Shown: positions 32,211-42,600 of the stretch, one piece after another | How positions within the stretch are numbered: position 1 is the first letter of the stretch | Layout: each line of letters starts with the position of its first letter | IMG/VR virus record: IMGVR_UViG_3300036790_000286 | Coordinates: 1 to 64,000 of that record | Origin: a virus | DNA: 64,000 nt | Direction: 5' to 3' (one strand) | Notes under the pieces: generated by a model | The model's database searches: none | The model's input: the letters and a program-made list of their open reading frames with translations, nothing else | What the model was told of the DNA's origin: nothing | Translations under genes and position numbers: made by a program

Positions 32211-34010
32211 ATGGCAAACGTCCTCACTCTCGCGCAGCAGAACGCACTGGCCGCCGCCGCCGGCAACCCGCAACTGCTCGAACTGCTGGAATCTCTCGTC
32301 AACACGGTGGGCGCCACGCAACAGGCGACCAACACCACCGGCAAGAACGTCCCGCCGCAGGCCCAGGCCGTGGTCAGCTACCTGAAGGGCAACTATATTG
32401 TCCAGATCACCAACCCCGGAGCCAGTTCCCCTCTCAGCGCGATCCAGTCTGCGCAGGCAACCCAGAACGCCAACCAGGCCACGACCCTCCAGCCAGTCAC
32501 GGCGATCCTTCACCAGATCCGCTACGCCACCTCTCCCTCCTTCGGGGTGAATGACAACGTGCAGGTGCTGGGCGGCACAACCGGTTCGACCCAGACCTAC
32601 TGGACCCTGACCAACCTAGGGAGCGGCAACTTCTATTTCCAGATTCGGTCCAGCTACGACGGGATCAACTTCAACCAATGGAGCAACGCCAACGGCGGTC
32701 AGTCGATCACGAGTTTCCCGGAGCAGGTCACAACCGAGCAGCAGACCAACTCCGATTGGGCGGTCTTCACGCTGCCGGGGGACCAGCTGGTTGCGGTCGG
32801 TGAGGGATATGTCCCGGACCAGGGGACCTTCACGCTGCCAGAAAATCTCTACAGCTCGGCCATGATCGCAATCGCAGGCCCCAACGGATACCAGGACGTG
32901 GGACGCCACGTTGCCGATATCGCGAATTCTGACGTAACTATTCAGGTTCCACCGGATACCTCGGGGACGCTTGGCATTCCCGACTACCCCATCCTCGTGG
33001 CGCTGAAGTACGGAGATCAGAGTTTCCCGCAGATCACCTGGCCGGGGAACGCCAACATCTTCGCCATGGCCTACGATCCGGCGGGCAGCAACGTCACGCA
33101 ATACCCGAGCGCGGATGGACTCTCGTTTTGGGCAGTGTTTACGCTTCCCGGCGGCGCGCAACTGGCTTTCGGCCAGGGAATCACCCCCAACGCCGGCACC
33201 ATAGAAATCCCGGCGGCACTGAACTGGATCACGTTCGCAAAGATGCTGTCGGTGTGCTCCCCCCGAGGGAATGAGTCGAACAACAGCGCGCACGGGGTTT
33301 ACGAATGCCAGCTCGCCGCGTCGGGCAGCGACATCATTGCGCAATGTCAATATAGCGACGGGACGAATATGTGGCCCGGGCACGCGAACTGGTTTGCGAT
33401 CGCCACGAACCTGCCTCTCCAAACGCTGACAGACGGCAGCAAATGGCTGGTGGTGAACCTTATCGGCGGGAACCAGATCGCCTTCGGCGCCGGCCAGACT
33501 CCCAACGCAGGACAGTTCGAGTTGCCGAGTGGATTCAACAGCTCCCAATCCGTCGGCATCGCCTGTCCTGGAGGGTTCACCGACACCGGGAACGACATGC
33601 ACGGCGTCGCGCAGTGTTTTATTGATGAGGGCGCGGTGGTCGGGCTCACCTACTCAGATGGGAGCGGAAACGTCTGGAGTGGGCCAGCAAACTGGATGGT
33701 CTTTGCCTGGACCCTCGCGGGTCAGACGCTTACACCCCCAACGCCCCCCGGGGTCATTGTCTATCTGGTGCCGAGCGGTGTTGCTCTGCCGACGGGCGGG
33801 GAGCAGCAGTTCACCGCCGTGGTCCAGAACACCTCAAACCATGCGGTGACGTGGGCAATTGACGGAATCGCGGGAGGCAATTCGAGCGTGGGGGTCATTG
33901 ATGGGACAGGACTCTACACCGCTCCGACGTCTCCGGGGAACCACACGATCACCGCTACCAGCGTGGCAGATCCAACCGCGATTGGAAGCGGCGGGATCCA
34001 CGTCAGTTAG
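32211..34010 (+). CDS. Structural protein with C-terminal Ig-like domain (599 aa)
   Basis: ATG 32211, three bases after the previous stop. Residues 1-70 form an amphipathic/coiled N-terminus. Residues 70-500 contain a beta-rich body with three related segments, each with a TLPG/NLIGG-A-F-GQ-TPNAG pattern (near 190, 310 and 420), suggesting internal repeats. The last 90 residues form a BIG2/Ig-like domain (GGEQQFTAVVQNTSNHAVTW). Ig-like domains on phage tails commonly bind carbohydrate weakly. A tail fibre or tail accessory role is likely; no signal peptide is present, unlike the other exported proteins. Confidence 0.55.
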   Translation: MANVLTLAQQNALAAAAGNPQLLELLESLVNTVGATQQATNTTGKNVPPQAQAVVSYLKGNYIVQITNPGASSPLSAIQSAQATQNANQATTLQPVTAILHQIRYATSPSFGVNDNVQVLGGTTGSTQTYWTLTNLGSGNFYFQIRSSYDGINFNQWSNANGGQSITSFPEQVTTEQQTNSDWAVFTLPGDQLVAVGEGYVPDQGTFTLPENLYSSAMIAIAGPNGYQDVGRHVADIANSDVTIQVPPDTSGTLGIPDYPILVALKYGDQSFPQITWPGNANIFAMAYDPAGSNVTQYPSADGLSFWAVFTLPGGAQLAFGQGITPNAGTIEIPAALNWITFAKMLSVCSPRGNESNNSAHGVYECQLAASGSDIIAQCQYSDGTNMWPGHANWFAIATNLPLQTLTDGSKWLVVNLIGGNQIAFGAGQTPNAGQFELPSGFNSSQSVGIACPGGFTDTGNDMHGVAQCFIDEGAVVGLTYSDGSGNVWSGPANWMVFAWTLAGQTLTPPTPPGVIVYLVPSGVALPTGGEQQFTAVVQNTSNHAVTWAIDGIAGGNSSVGVIDGTGLYTAPTSPGNHTITATSVADPTAIGSGGIHVS

Positions 34011-34025
34011 GGCGGAATAAAGATT

Positions 34026-34481
34026 ATGCCCGAGGAGCCTAAAAGCGATTCCGAGTCGTGGCGCACCTGGCGGCGAACCTCCCATGGTCTGACGTGGCGG
34101 GTAGCGCTGCCAGAGGACATGCCGGCAATCTGCCGGGTGTGGAAGGCGAAGGCGCGAATCATCGGAACCAAGGGACGGATGCCGGATCCATTCTCCTTTC
34201 CGGTTGTCATCACCCTGGTGGCGGAAGACCGCCGCGGCCGCGTGGTTGACGGCGTGTTTCTCGAGGCGGTAATCGACGTCACGAAGATGGGGGCTAACCC
34301 AGAGGGGTTTGCCTCGCTGGTGACGGTGGAGCGGGAACTTGCCGGATTCCTGAAATCACGGAAGTTTCGCCGGATAACGGCACAGATGCCGGAGCGGCTC
34401 GCGGTTCGGATGCAGGCGGGGCTGGTGCGCTCGGGTTTCCAGCAGCAGCAGCAACTGACCCTTTGGGACCGGTGGCTCTGA
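34026..34481 (+). CDS. GNAT-like small protein in the tail region (151 aa)
   Basis: ATG 34026, weak GGAATAA upstream. The sequence has the outline of a GCN5-type acetyltransferase fold: an opening strand-helix (WRVALPEDMPAICRVWKAKA), a central beta strand pair (FPVVITLVAEDRRGRVVDGVF) and a C-terminal helix-strand (ERLAVRMQAGLVRSGF). The usual acetyl-CoA binding Q/RxxGxG/A motif is not clear, so activity is doubtful. GNAT-like proteins occur among structural genes of short-tailed phages with unknown role. Confidence 0.5.
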   Translation: MPEEPKSDSESWRTWRRTSHGLTWRVALPEDMPAICRVWKAKARIIGTKGRMPDPFSFPVVITLVAEDRRGRVVDGVFLEAVIDVTKMGANPEGFASLVTVERELAGFLKSRKFRRITAQMPERLAVRMQAGLVRSGFQQQQQLTLWDRWL

Positions 34482-34486
34482 CCGCC

Positions 34487-34507
34487 TTATGGTAATCTCT
34501 GCGCGCC
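34487..34507 (+). promoter_or_regulatory. Late promoter-like element, copy 7 (leaderless type)
   Basis: TGGTAATCT at 34490-34498 followed by CTGCGCGCC and then ATG 34508. It would drive the ejection-type and giant-protein genes. Confidence 0.7.
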
Positions 34508-35074
34508 ATGGCGACAGGTGCATCGGATACCGATAAAGACCAGCTGAATATGTACAACGGCGTCGAATCCGGCGCCCTCGGGAATTACAACTCCGATATC
34601 GGTAGCTATAACTCGAACATCAATTCCACCCTCGCCGCAGGGAATCCCTACGCTTCCCAGCCGTACCTCGAAAACCAAAATATTGCCACCTCCGGGGCGA
34701 TGAACGCCGCGAACACCCGGGAGGGGCAGCAGTTGCGTGACACCACCCGCCGGGCCGGCACGAATACCGCTGCCATCGCTGGCACGATTGCCGATTCGGC
34801 ACGCACCGGCCAGCGCGACCTCACCCAGTACAACGCGACCCAGGCGAACGAAAACGAAGACAAGTGGCTCAACGAGCAGCAGGGCCTGTTCCGCGATCAG
34901 CTGGCTGGGGCAAATAGCGAGGCGGGGGTTTACGGCACTGCAGTCGGCGGAGCAAACAACGCGACCTCCAACTACACGAGCGCCGAGAACGCACAGGACG
35001 AGATGTGGGGGCAGATCATCTCCGCCGGTGAAGCAGGGGCTGGCGCCGGAGCTGGGGCTGCGTTCCATGGGTAG
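34508..35074 (+). CDS. Ejection-type internal virion protein (188 aa)
   Basis: ATG 34508 lies directly against the late element. The product is almost entirely Ala/Asn/Gly/Gln/Thr-rich and helical (NTAAIAGTIADSARTGQRDL, then KWLNEQQGLFRDQLAGANSE) with a Gly/Ala tail. This composition is shared by small internal (ejection) proteins of podoviruses, which leave the head with the DNA and form a channel across the envelope. It starts the set of genes leading into the giant polyvalent protein. The role is inferred from composition and context. Confidence 0.5.
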   Translation: MATGASDTDKDQLNMYNGVESGALGNYNSDIGSYNSNINSTLAAGNPYASQPYLENQNIATSGAMNAANTREGQQLRDTTRRAGTNTAAIAGTIADSARTGQRDLTQYNATQANENEDKWLNEQQGLFRDQLAGANSEAGVYGTAVGGANNATSNYTSAENAQDEMWGQIISAGEAGAGAGAGAAFHG

Positions 35075-35081
35075 AGGGTAG

Positions 35082-36662
35082 ATGCCATACGATCCCGAGG
35101 ATGATGACGAGCAACCGGACGGCGCAACCAGCGCATTCGTCTATGGCGGTGGGGGCCAGGACGGACAGCAGCAGGGCCGCGGCATGTCGGGTTACGACCC
35201 CAGCAATCCCAATAAGGGGCTGTCCCCTTCTGACCCGCTCTACATCCCGGCAGTAGCAAATCCGAATGGCGCGCGTCCGGCTCCGAGTGCGGCGCCGAAT
35301 ACAACGCCGCCGCTTCCAGTGGTGACCAGCGCGCCATTGTCATCCTCGAACGGCAACGACGACGACGCGCTCCATGCCCGGACCTACAATCCAACCCCGT
35401 TGCCTCCAATGCCGGCATCCCGATACGCCGACGAGCAGCGGCTGGAGACGCAACTGGCGACACCGCCCCCGAACCGCGCCGACTACAAGCCGAGCATCGG
35501 CCGGCGAATCGGCGGGTCCATTGCGGCCGCGCTGGTGGGCATGGGGACCCACAATGCGGAGCAGGGCCTTCAGGTTGGAGAAAGCGCGATCGACGCGCCG
35601 TGGGATCGGGCCCAGGAGGCGTACCGGCAGAAACAGGCCCAGACTCAGCAGCAGCTCAACGCAGTGCGCGAGGGCGAAGACCTCGAGGGTCGTGAATGGG
35701 AGCGCGGACTTCAGCAGCACAACGCCGGAGAATCCGACTACAACACCTCAGAGCGCGCATACCAGGGGCAGGTGATGGCCCGCGACCGCGCCGCGCAGGA
35801 GAAGCAGCGGCTACAGGGCGTCGCTCCCGGAACCGAGCAGCCTGATGATCCTCAGAACAAAATGGGCGGTTGGCACGCTACGACCGTGGGAGGGCAGGCG
35901 ATCAAATTGAACGGACCGCCGGATTCCTGGCTGAAGACTCCTGAGGGGAAAGCTGCCAGCCAGGCCGCATCCGGCGACGCGCTGATTCGGAACCTGAAGG
36001 CGAACGGCACTCAGCTCACGCCCGAGGATGAGAAATACATCCGGGTGAACGGAAAGCTCCGCGAACCGAGCCCGACCACGACGATTCACAATGAGCCGGC
36101 GGGAAAGGCGGAGTGGGATGCCTATGTGAAATCCCTCGGCCATGACCCGACGACGCAGGAAGTCATCAACTTCAAGCGCAACGCCCCCGGAGGCGGAAGC
36201 ACCGCGAACAAGAACCTGCTCGATCGCATCGAGAGCCAGAAGAACACTGCGATCAGCAAGGCGCGCCAGCAATACGGCCAGGGCAAGGACCCCAGCTACA
36301 CGCTGGACGATTACCTCGATGACTGGCAGGCCGCGCAGGACAACTATGAAGATCGACTCGGTACGACGACGGGGCAGAATATCCCCCATACCGAAGTCCG
36401 GGATCACGTCGACAGCAAAGGCGTTTGGAAGACGGACGGCAAGGGTGGAGCAGCCCCAGCGCCGCAACCCTCGGCTGCAGCGCCCGCGCCCCGCGCCTCC
36501 GGGCCTCCCGCTGGATCAGTCGTCAGTACCCCATCCGGCAAGCAGGTAAAGATCGGAGACCCTGTCATTGTCGGCGGCCAGCGGTACACCGTGACGGGCT
36601 ACAACCCGCGCAGTGGAAAGCCGATCATCCAGCCAGCGCAGCAGCCTTCCGGAGCACAGTAA
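35082..36662 (+). CDS. Putative internal virion protein (526 aa)
   Basis: ATG 35082, seven bases after the previous stop. Residues 1-130 are disordered (Pro/Asn/Ser/Gly). Residues 140-175 contain a glycine-rich hydrophobic segment (RIGGSIAAALVGMGTHNA) that could insert in a membrane. Residues 180-260 are a Gln-rich coiled coil (RQKQAQTQQQLNAVREGEDL). The remainder is charged and helical with a small beta-rich domain at the end (VKIGDPVIVGGQRYTVTGY). This is consistent with an ejected core protein. The stop is followed two bases later by the start of the giant gene. Confidence 0.5.
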   Translation: MPYDPEDDDEQPDGATSAFVYGGGGQDGQQQGRGMSGYDPSNPNKGLSPSDPLYIPAVANPNGARPAPSAAPNTTPPLPVVTSAPLSSSNGNDDDALHARTYNPTPLPPMPASRYADEQRLETQLATPPPNRADYKPSIGRRIGGSIAAALVGMGTHNAEQGLQVGESAIDAPWDRAQEAYRQKQAQTQQQLNAVREGEDLEGREWERGLQQHNAGESDYNTSERAYQGQVMARDRAAQEKQRLQGVAPGTEQPDDPQNKMGGWHATTVGGQAIKLNGPPDSWLKTPEGKAASQAASGDALIRNLKANGTQLTPEDEKYIRVNGKLREPSPTTTIHNEPAGKAEWDAYVKSLGHDPTTQEVINFKRNAPGGGSTANKNLLDRIESQKNTAISKARQQYGQGKDPSYTLDDYLDDWQAAQDNYEDRLGTTTGQNIPHTEVRDHVDSKGVWKTDGKGGAAPAPQPSAAAPAPRASGPPAGSVVSTPSGKQVKIGDPVIVGGQRYTVTGYNPRSGKPIIQPAQQPSGAQ

Positions 36663-36664
36663 AA

Positions 36665-39600
36665 ATGTCCACGCAAGCCGTCACCCTCGACCCGGGGGAC
36701 GTTGAGGTACAGGGTGCGCAGAGCTCGGGCCAGCAACCAGTTTCCCTCGGCGCCGACGACGTAGAAATCGACAATTCAGCAGCCGAAGCCCACACCGCTG
36801 CGCAAACGCGCTCGGATCAGGCCATGCGAACTCTTGGTCAGGGAATGCTGGCCAATGAGACGGCCGCTTACCAGCCGCCGACGCTTCCGGCCGCCCCGAA
36901 CCTGGGACGGCCGCCAGCGCGCCAGCCTTCTGTCGCGCAAACCGCGCTGAATGACACCACGCCGCCGAGCAGCCGATTCGTTACCCCGCAGCAGCCAGCC
37001 CCAACCACCTACCAGGAGGCGACTACCCAGGCCTCGACGCACAACGCCCCGGTTCTCTCTCCCGGGGAGGTTGAGATTATCGGAGGCCCGCGGAGCGCGG
37101 CCCAGATCGCCGGACAGACCGACGTCCAGGAAGAACCCCTCGGCGCGGCCATCGCCGGGCCCGCACCCGGAACCCGCCCGATGAATCCTCAGGAGTCCGC
37201 GACCTACGAGAATAGTCCGCCTACGGGATTTGGAGCTGGACCGCAGCAGGCGGCACACGAGATATGGGAGGGTACCGGAGATATCGCGCGCGGCGCGGGA
37301 TACGGCGATGACCTCCAAATCGGTCCGCGTGATCCCTCAATGATGGCCCGAGGCGCAACCGAGACGATGCGTGGTGCCATGTACATGGGCACCCCGATGT
37401 TCGCTGAAGCTGCCGCCTCGGCTCCGGTCAAAGCCGGCCTGTCTTACCTGGCTGGCGTGGTGGGCGGAAAGGCAGCAGGGGCAGCGGCGAAGGCGGCCGG
37501 TCTCACTCCCGACGAGCAGGAATTCTGGAACACGGCTGGATTCTTCATCCCCAACGCGCTGACCGCACTGGCCGGCGTTCGGGGAGTGAGCGTTCAGGGA
37601 CCAGACGGAACCGCAGGCAAAGGCTTTACGGCGTTCGGTGGCCGAGTGGGCGGAGGCGTCGCGACCTCTCCCGAAGCCGTCGGTGCCGGCGTGCGGGTCG
37701 GGCCATTCTCCGCTTCGGTGGTCAAGCCCCGCGACGCTGGCGTGCAGTTCTCCACGCAAACCCCGACCGCGTTGCCGGATCCCGCCGAGGTATTGCGCCA
37801 GCAGCAGAACGACGCATCGATGAGAGCCGCCCTCGCCGCGGACGCTCTGGACCAGGCGTCTTCGAACGTGATCAACGGGAAGCCTCCAGTCCCGCCCCAA
37901 CCGAAACCGCCGATGCCGGCTGGGATGGATCAGGCCGTTCTCCACGCTGATACCGTGCAGCGAGTGGCTGGCGCCATCTCCATGGCCCCGCCGCAGATGC
38001 GTCCGCAGCTGACCATGGAGGCACACCAGAATCTCGCAAAGTGGATTGCCGAGAAGGGCACGGTCATGGGACCGGACGGCAGGATCGCCACGGCGAAAAC
38101 CCCGGAGCAGGCCAGCGCTATCGCGGCGAAATGGATCAATGACGAGGTCGCGCGGCAGGACACGGCGCGAAATGAGGCGGCGAAAGCGCAGAAGGAAGCT
38201 TCCGCAAAAGCCGCCTCAAATCAGGAAGGAAAAAATGAAGTGACCCCGCCGCCGACGCTCCAGCAGCGGGCACAGACGGTGATCGACGCGAACGAAGCTC
38301 AAACCCCCGTGCAGGTCGCGAAGACGCTTTTGCGGCAGGTTGGGATTCCGTATTCCCAGGGGCTTGAGATGGTGAAGCAGGCCCGGGCCGGAAAAGCCCC
38401 CTCGATCGAGACGGCCGGAGAACCGGTGGCGCCGGAAGCCAAGGCGGAGATTGACGGCAAGGTTGACGACCTGAAGGCGGGCAACGTGAAAGCGGTCCTG
38501 CTACCGGAGGGATCTTCTTACATCCCGACGCTACCGGAGGGAATCAAGCGGGTCGACGTGCGGCAGGGGCCGGGCGCTGGAACGTATCTATATGATCCGC
38601 AGGCGATCAGGGCGGCCACGATCAAAGCCGCCGCGAAGGCTGGTACCCACGAGGACCTGCTCGCGCCGAATGAGAATCCGGTTAAACAAAACGAGCCAGA
38701 ATCTTTAACAGAGCCGCCCGCTGTTAAACAAGAAGTTGCGTCTTCTTTGGCGCACGACGGCGATCCCCTTACTAGAGAAATAGAGGACAAGAATAACCTC
38801 CTTGCTTTTCAGCCGATACACCCCGACGATGTCCCTCCCGGGGCTAAACCAAACGAAGACGGAGAATTCGTTCTCGAAGTCATGGAGGAACCGACCGCCG
38901 GCAAGCTAGGAAAGATCATCGTTGGTCAAGTCAAGGAAGGCGCGCAACGGGGCAAATTCGTTCTCGGGAACCCCGTAAGGAAAGCGAAAACTACGGTTGG
39001 CGCTTCTGTTAAGCCACCTGCTCCGGAGCGCCGCCAGGACACCGGCCAGCGCCAGCGCGTGGCGGAGATGTCGCCCGAGGACATGCGCCGCACCCTGCTC
39101 ACCAGCGACAAGACCGGCCTGCCCAACCGTCGTGCCTTCGATGAAGCGGAGCACGGGCGGTCCGCCCCGGCGGTCGCCATGAGTGACGCCGACGGGCTGA
39201 AGGCCCTCAACGACAAATTCGGATATGCCGCCGGCGACGCCCTGCTCAAAGCCAAAGCTGAAGCCCTCCAGGCCGCAGGGCTCGAGGCTTACCACGACAA
39301 AGGCGACGAATTTCTCTACCGCGGCGCGTCTGCCAATGAGATAAAGGGAAAGCTGGAACGGGCGCGTGAGATCCTGCGCAACCGGACCATTGAGGTAGAA
39401 ACCACCGACGGAGAGACCCTTCGGTTCAAAGGAGCAGATTTCAGCTATGGCACAGGCGCAAACCTCGGAGAATCCGAAACCGCCCTCAAGTCCCACAAGT
39501 CCCAGCGCGAAGCCAGCGGAGAGCGGGCCCGTGGGGAGCTTCGAGGAATTACTGAAGTTGGACCCGAAAAAGGTGAAGTCGGTGAAGGTGCTGCCGCCGG

Positions 39601-42600
39601 GAGCCTAGCCGCCCGAGGCCCGGCGGCCACCATGGAAGCCGGCGCGGAGGCTCACCCGGCGCTTGCCCAGCTTCCCCGGGAACAGCAGCGCGCCGCCGCC
39701 GAACGGGACGTGGAGGCGCAGAAGGATCAGATGGCCGCGCAGCTCCGCCACCTCGGGCAGGCGGGCGCAGCTGAGTACGCAAGGGCAAACCCTGATCTGA
39801 AGTCGCTGGTCGACGACATCCTTTCCAGGCCGGAAGCATCCAAGGAGGTCAGCCATGTTGGATCAGCAGACAATCGCGGAGTTTCAGGAGCGGGCACGGA
39901 AGCTGGATCCCGCATCGCAGAAGCAGTTGGAGCGCATCCTGAAGGAGGGGGAGACAAACGGGAACCTGCACCCGGTGAGTCACCACTTCAGCCCCGAAGC
40001 GCTGAACCGGCAAAATACAAATACGGCAACACCCAGGCCGCCATCCCAAAGGGCAGCGACGCCGACCGCGCCCTCGCAGTAGCCCGCGCGCGCATCGACC
40101 CCAAAGACCTCATTTCCACCGAGTACGGCGGCAATAGCGAAGGCCTCGAGACCGAACCCCACATCACCCTCCGCTACGGCCTGAAGGACGAGGAGACCGC
40201 TGGCATCCGCGCGTTCCTCGAAAAGCAGGCCCCTTTCGAAGCCACCCTCGGAAAGACGACATCCTTCCCGCCCAGCAAGTCCAGCGACGGCGGAGCACCG
40301 ATCATCGCTCCCGTCGAAGCCGCCGACCTCCGCCGAATCGAAGCGGAACTGGATAAGCACGGCAATTTCATCGATCGCACATTCCCCGAATACAAGCCCC
40401 ACGCGACCCTCGGCTATGTGAAGCCGGAGACGGCCAGCAAGTATGTCGGGATGACCGAGACAGAAGGTAAGACCTTTCCGGTTAAGGCGATCGAGATATC
40501 AATGCGCGATGGAAGTAAAGAGGTGGTGCCGCTTAAAGGCGGATCATCCGCGCTCAATAAGACATACGAGGCTGAGGTCGCCAAGTTCGCCGGCGATCCA
40601 AAGGCGCGCATGGAGCGCGTCGAAGCCGAGAATCGCCGACACGCGGAACAGCTGCTTGCCGAGAAGTTCCCAGGTCAGCGCATCGGAAGCGCCGGCCGTG
40701 TCGAGCCCACAAGCTCCGGTGCCACCGCACCAGAGAAAACGATGGATAGGAAAGGAGGTCGCGGAGAATCTCCAGAGCAGACACCGGGCGCTGCCATTGC
40801 CAAGGGCGCCCGGGTGTCCTTCACCGATAGGACGGGGAAAGAGCGAACCGGGGTTGTCGCCCACACCGACGGCCGCATCGCACGGATCAAGGATGACACC
40901 GACCGAAAGAGCTATTCGGTGGCCGCCGCGAAAGTGAAATCCCTTGCTGCTGCCGGCGAACAGGCGCAGAATGAAGAAACCAATGCCAGCGGAATCGGAA
41001 AACCCGCAGGTCTCGCTGAAGCCGGAGGAGGACGCCCGGCTCCCGTCGCTGAAAGCTCGGATCGAGAGCGACTGGGAGAAGCATCGACCGGCGTACTTCC
41101 GGGAGTTGAAGGCGAAGGAAACGCTCCAGACGGAAATCAACCGGACCGCTCTGATGTGCGTGGAGACCTTGCACCAGTTTCAGAACAAGGGGCTGAACCC
41201 GGACCAGGCGCGGGAAGCGATACAGGAATTGATCGTGCCCCAGCCGGGCCGGTAATCAGGAAGGCCACTGCCGCCCTCGCAAAACCCAAAGCTCTCAACC
41301 GGGAATGGTTTTCCCATGCCGATGCGTGGAAGCCTCCCACGGGCACGGTCGGGCGCCTCGAAGCGAACCTCAACGCCATCCGCATCCTGCGCGACGTGGA
41401 GAAGTCCCCGCGCAAGCTCACCGACGCAGAGAAGGAAGCGCTCTCCAACTATGTCGGATGGGGCGCGCTCCAGCACGCCTTTATGCCCTACGGCGCGCCC
41501 CATGATGAGATTGGCCGCTGGCGCGCAGCGAACGCAGAGCTTCAGAAGTTGCTTACCCCCGATGAGCTAGCCCGCGCGCAGGAGTCGACGAAGAACGCCC
41601 ACTACACCTCTCCTGAGCTGGTTCGGTTCATGTGGGACACGATGGCGCGGTTCGGATTCAAAGCCGGCAACGTCCTCGAGCCCGCCGCCGGTACCGGGAA
41701 CTTTCTGGGGATGATGCCGAAGGGGCTGCGCGCGAAGGTCAACGCGATCGCGAACGAAATGGATGCGGTGAGCTTCGGTATCACCAAGCTCCTGTACCCT
41801 GGCGCCACCCTCTTTAATAAAGACTTTGCCGACCTTATCCTCCCGGACAACGACGTCGACGTAGCGATCGGCAACCCTCCGTTCGGCGGGTATAAGTTGT
41901 ATGACCCCACTTACAAAAAGCTGAATGCGCTGGTCCACGACTTCTTCTTTGTGAAGTCCCTCGACAAAGTGCGGCCGGGGGGCGTGCTCGCGTTCATCAC
42001 GTCGACGGGAACTCTGGACAAGATGGATCCCGATATCCGCAACATCCTCGCATCGAAAGCGGATTTCCTCGGAGCCATCCGGCTACCCTCCGGCGCCTTC
42101 AAGGCGAATGCCGGCACGGATGTCACGACCGACCTAATTTTTCTCCAGAAGCGGGCACCGGGCCAGACCGCGAAGCACGCCGCTGAGTGGACCAACTCTG
42201 TACCGCAGAGCCTTCCGACGAAGGAGGGCAACGCCGAGAACCTCAACGTCAACGAGTATTTCCAGAAGCACCCGGAGATGATGCTGGGCAAGCCCACAGC
42301 CTCGACCAAGATGTACGGCGGCATGGGATTCCTGCTCGAACCCCACGAAGGAAGGAGCATCCCCGATCTACTGAAGGAGGCACAGGGGAAGCTCCCGCGC
42401 GGGATCATCGCAGAGGCGGGCCAGCAGGCCACCGGTAACAACCTCGCATCGACTGCGGCGGAGTTTGCGCCCGATGCGCTCCACGAAGGACAGTACACCG
42501 TCGACGCCAAGGGCACACTGAAGCAGCGGGTCAACGGCAAACTCGTCAACCCCGAAGCGGTGCTCGACAAAGCTGGCAAACCGGTCTTCAGCAAGATCCA

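Noticed and set aside
13516-34507. Late elements as short mobile repeats (REP/MITE-like)
   Set aside because: They lack inverted ends, occur only on one strand and have a fixed distance to gene starts, which fits promoters better than mobile repeats.
36951-37184. Arg-rich frame inside the giant gene
   Set aside because: Unlike the nested genes at 39447, 39855 and 40971, its codon usage is poor and the giant frame is well behaved there; an ordinary shadow.
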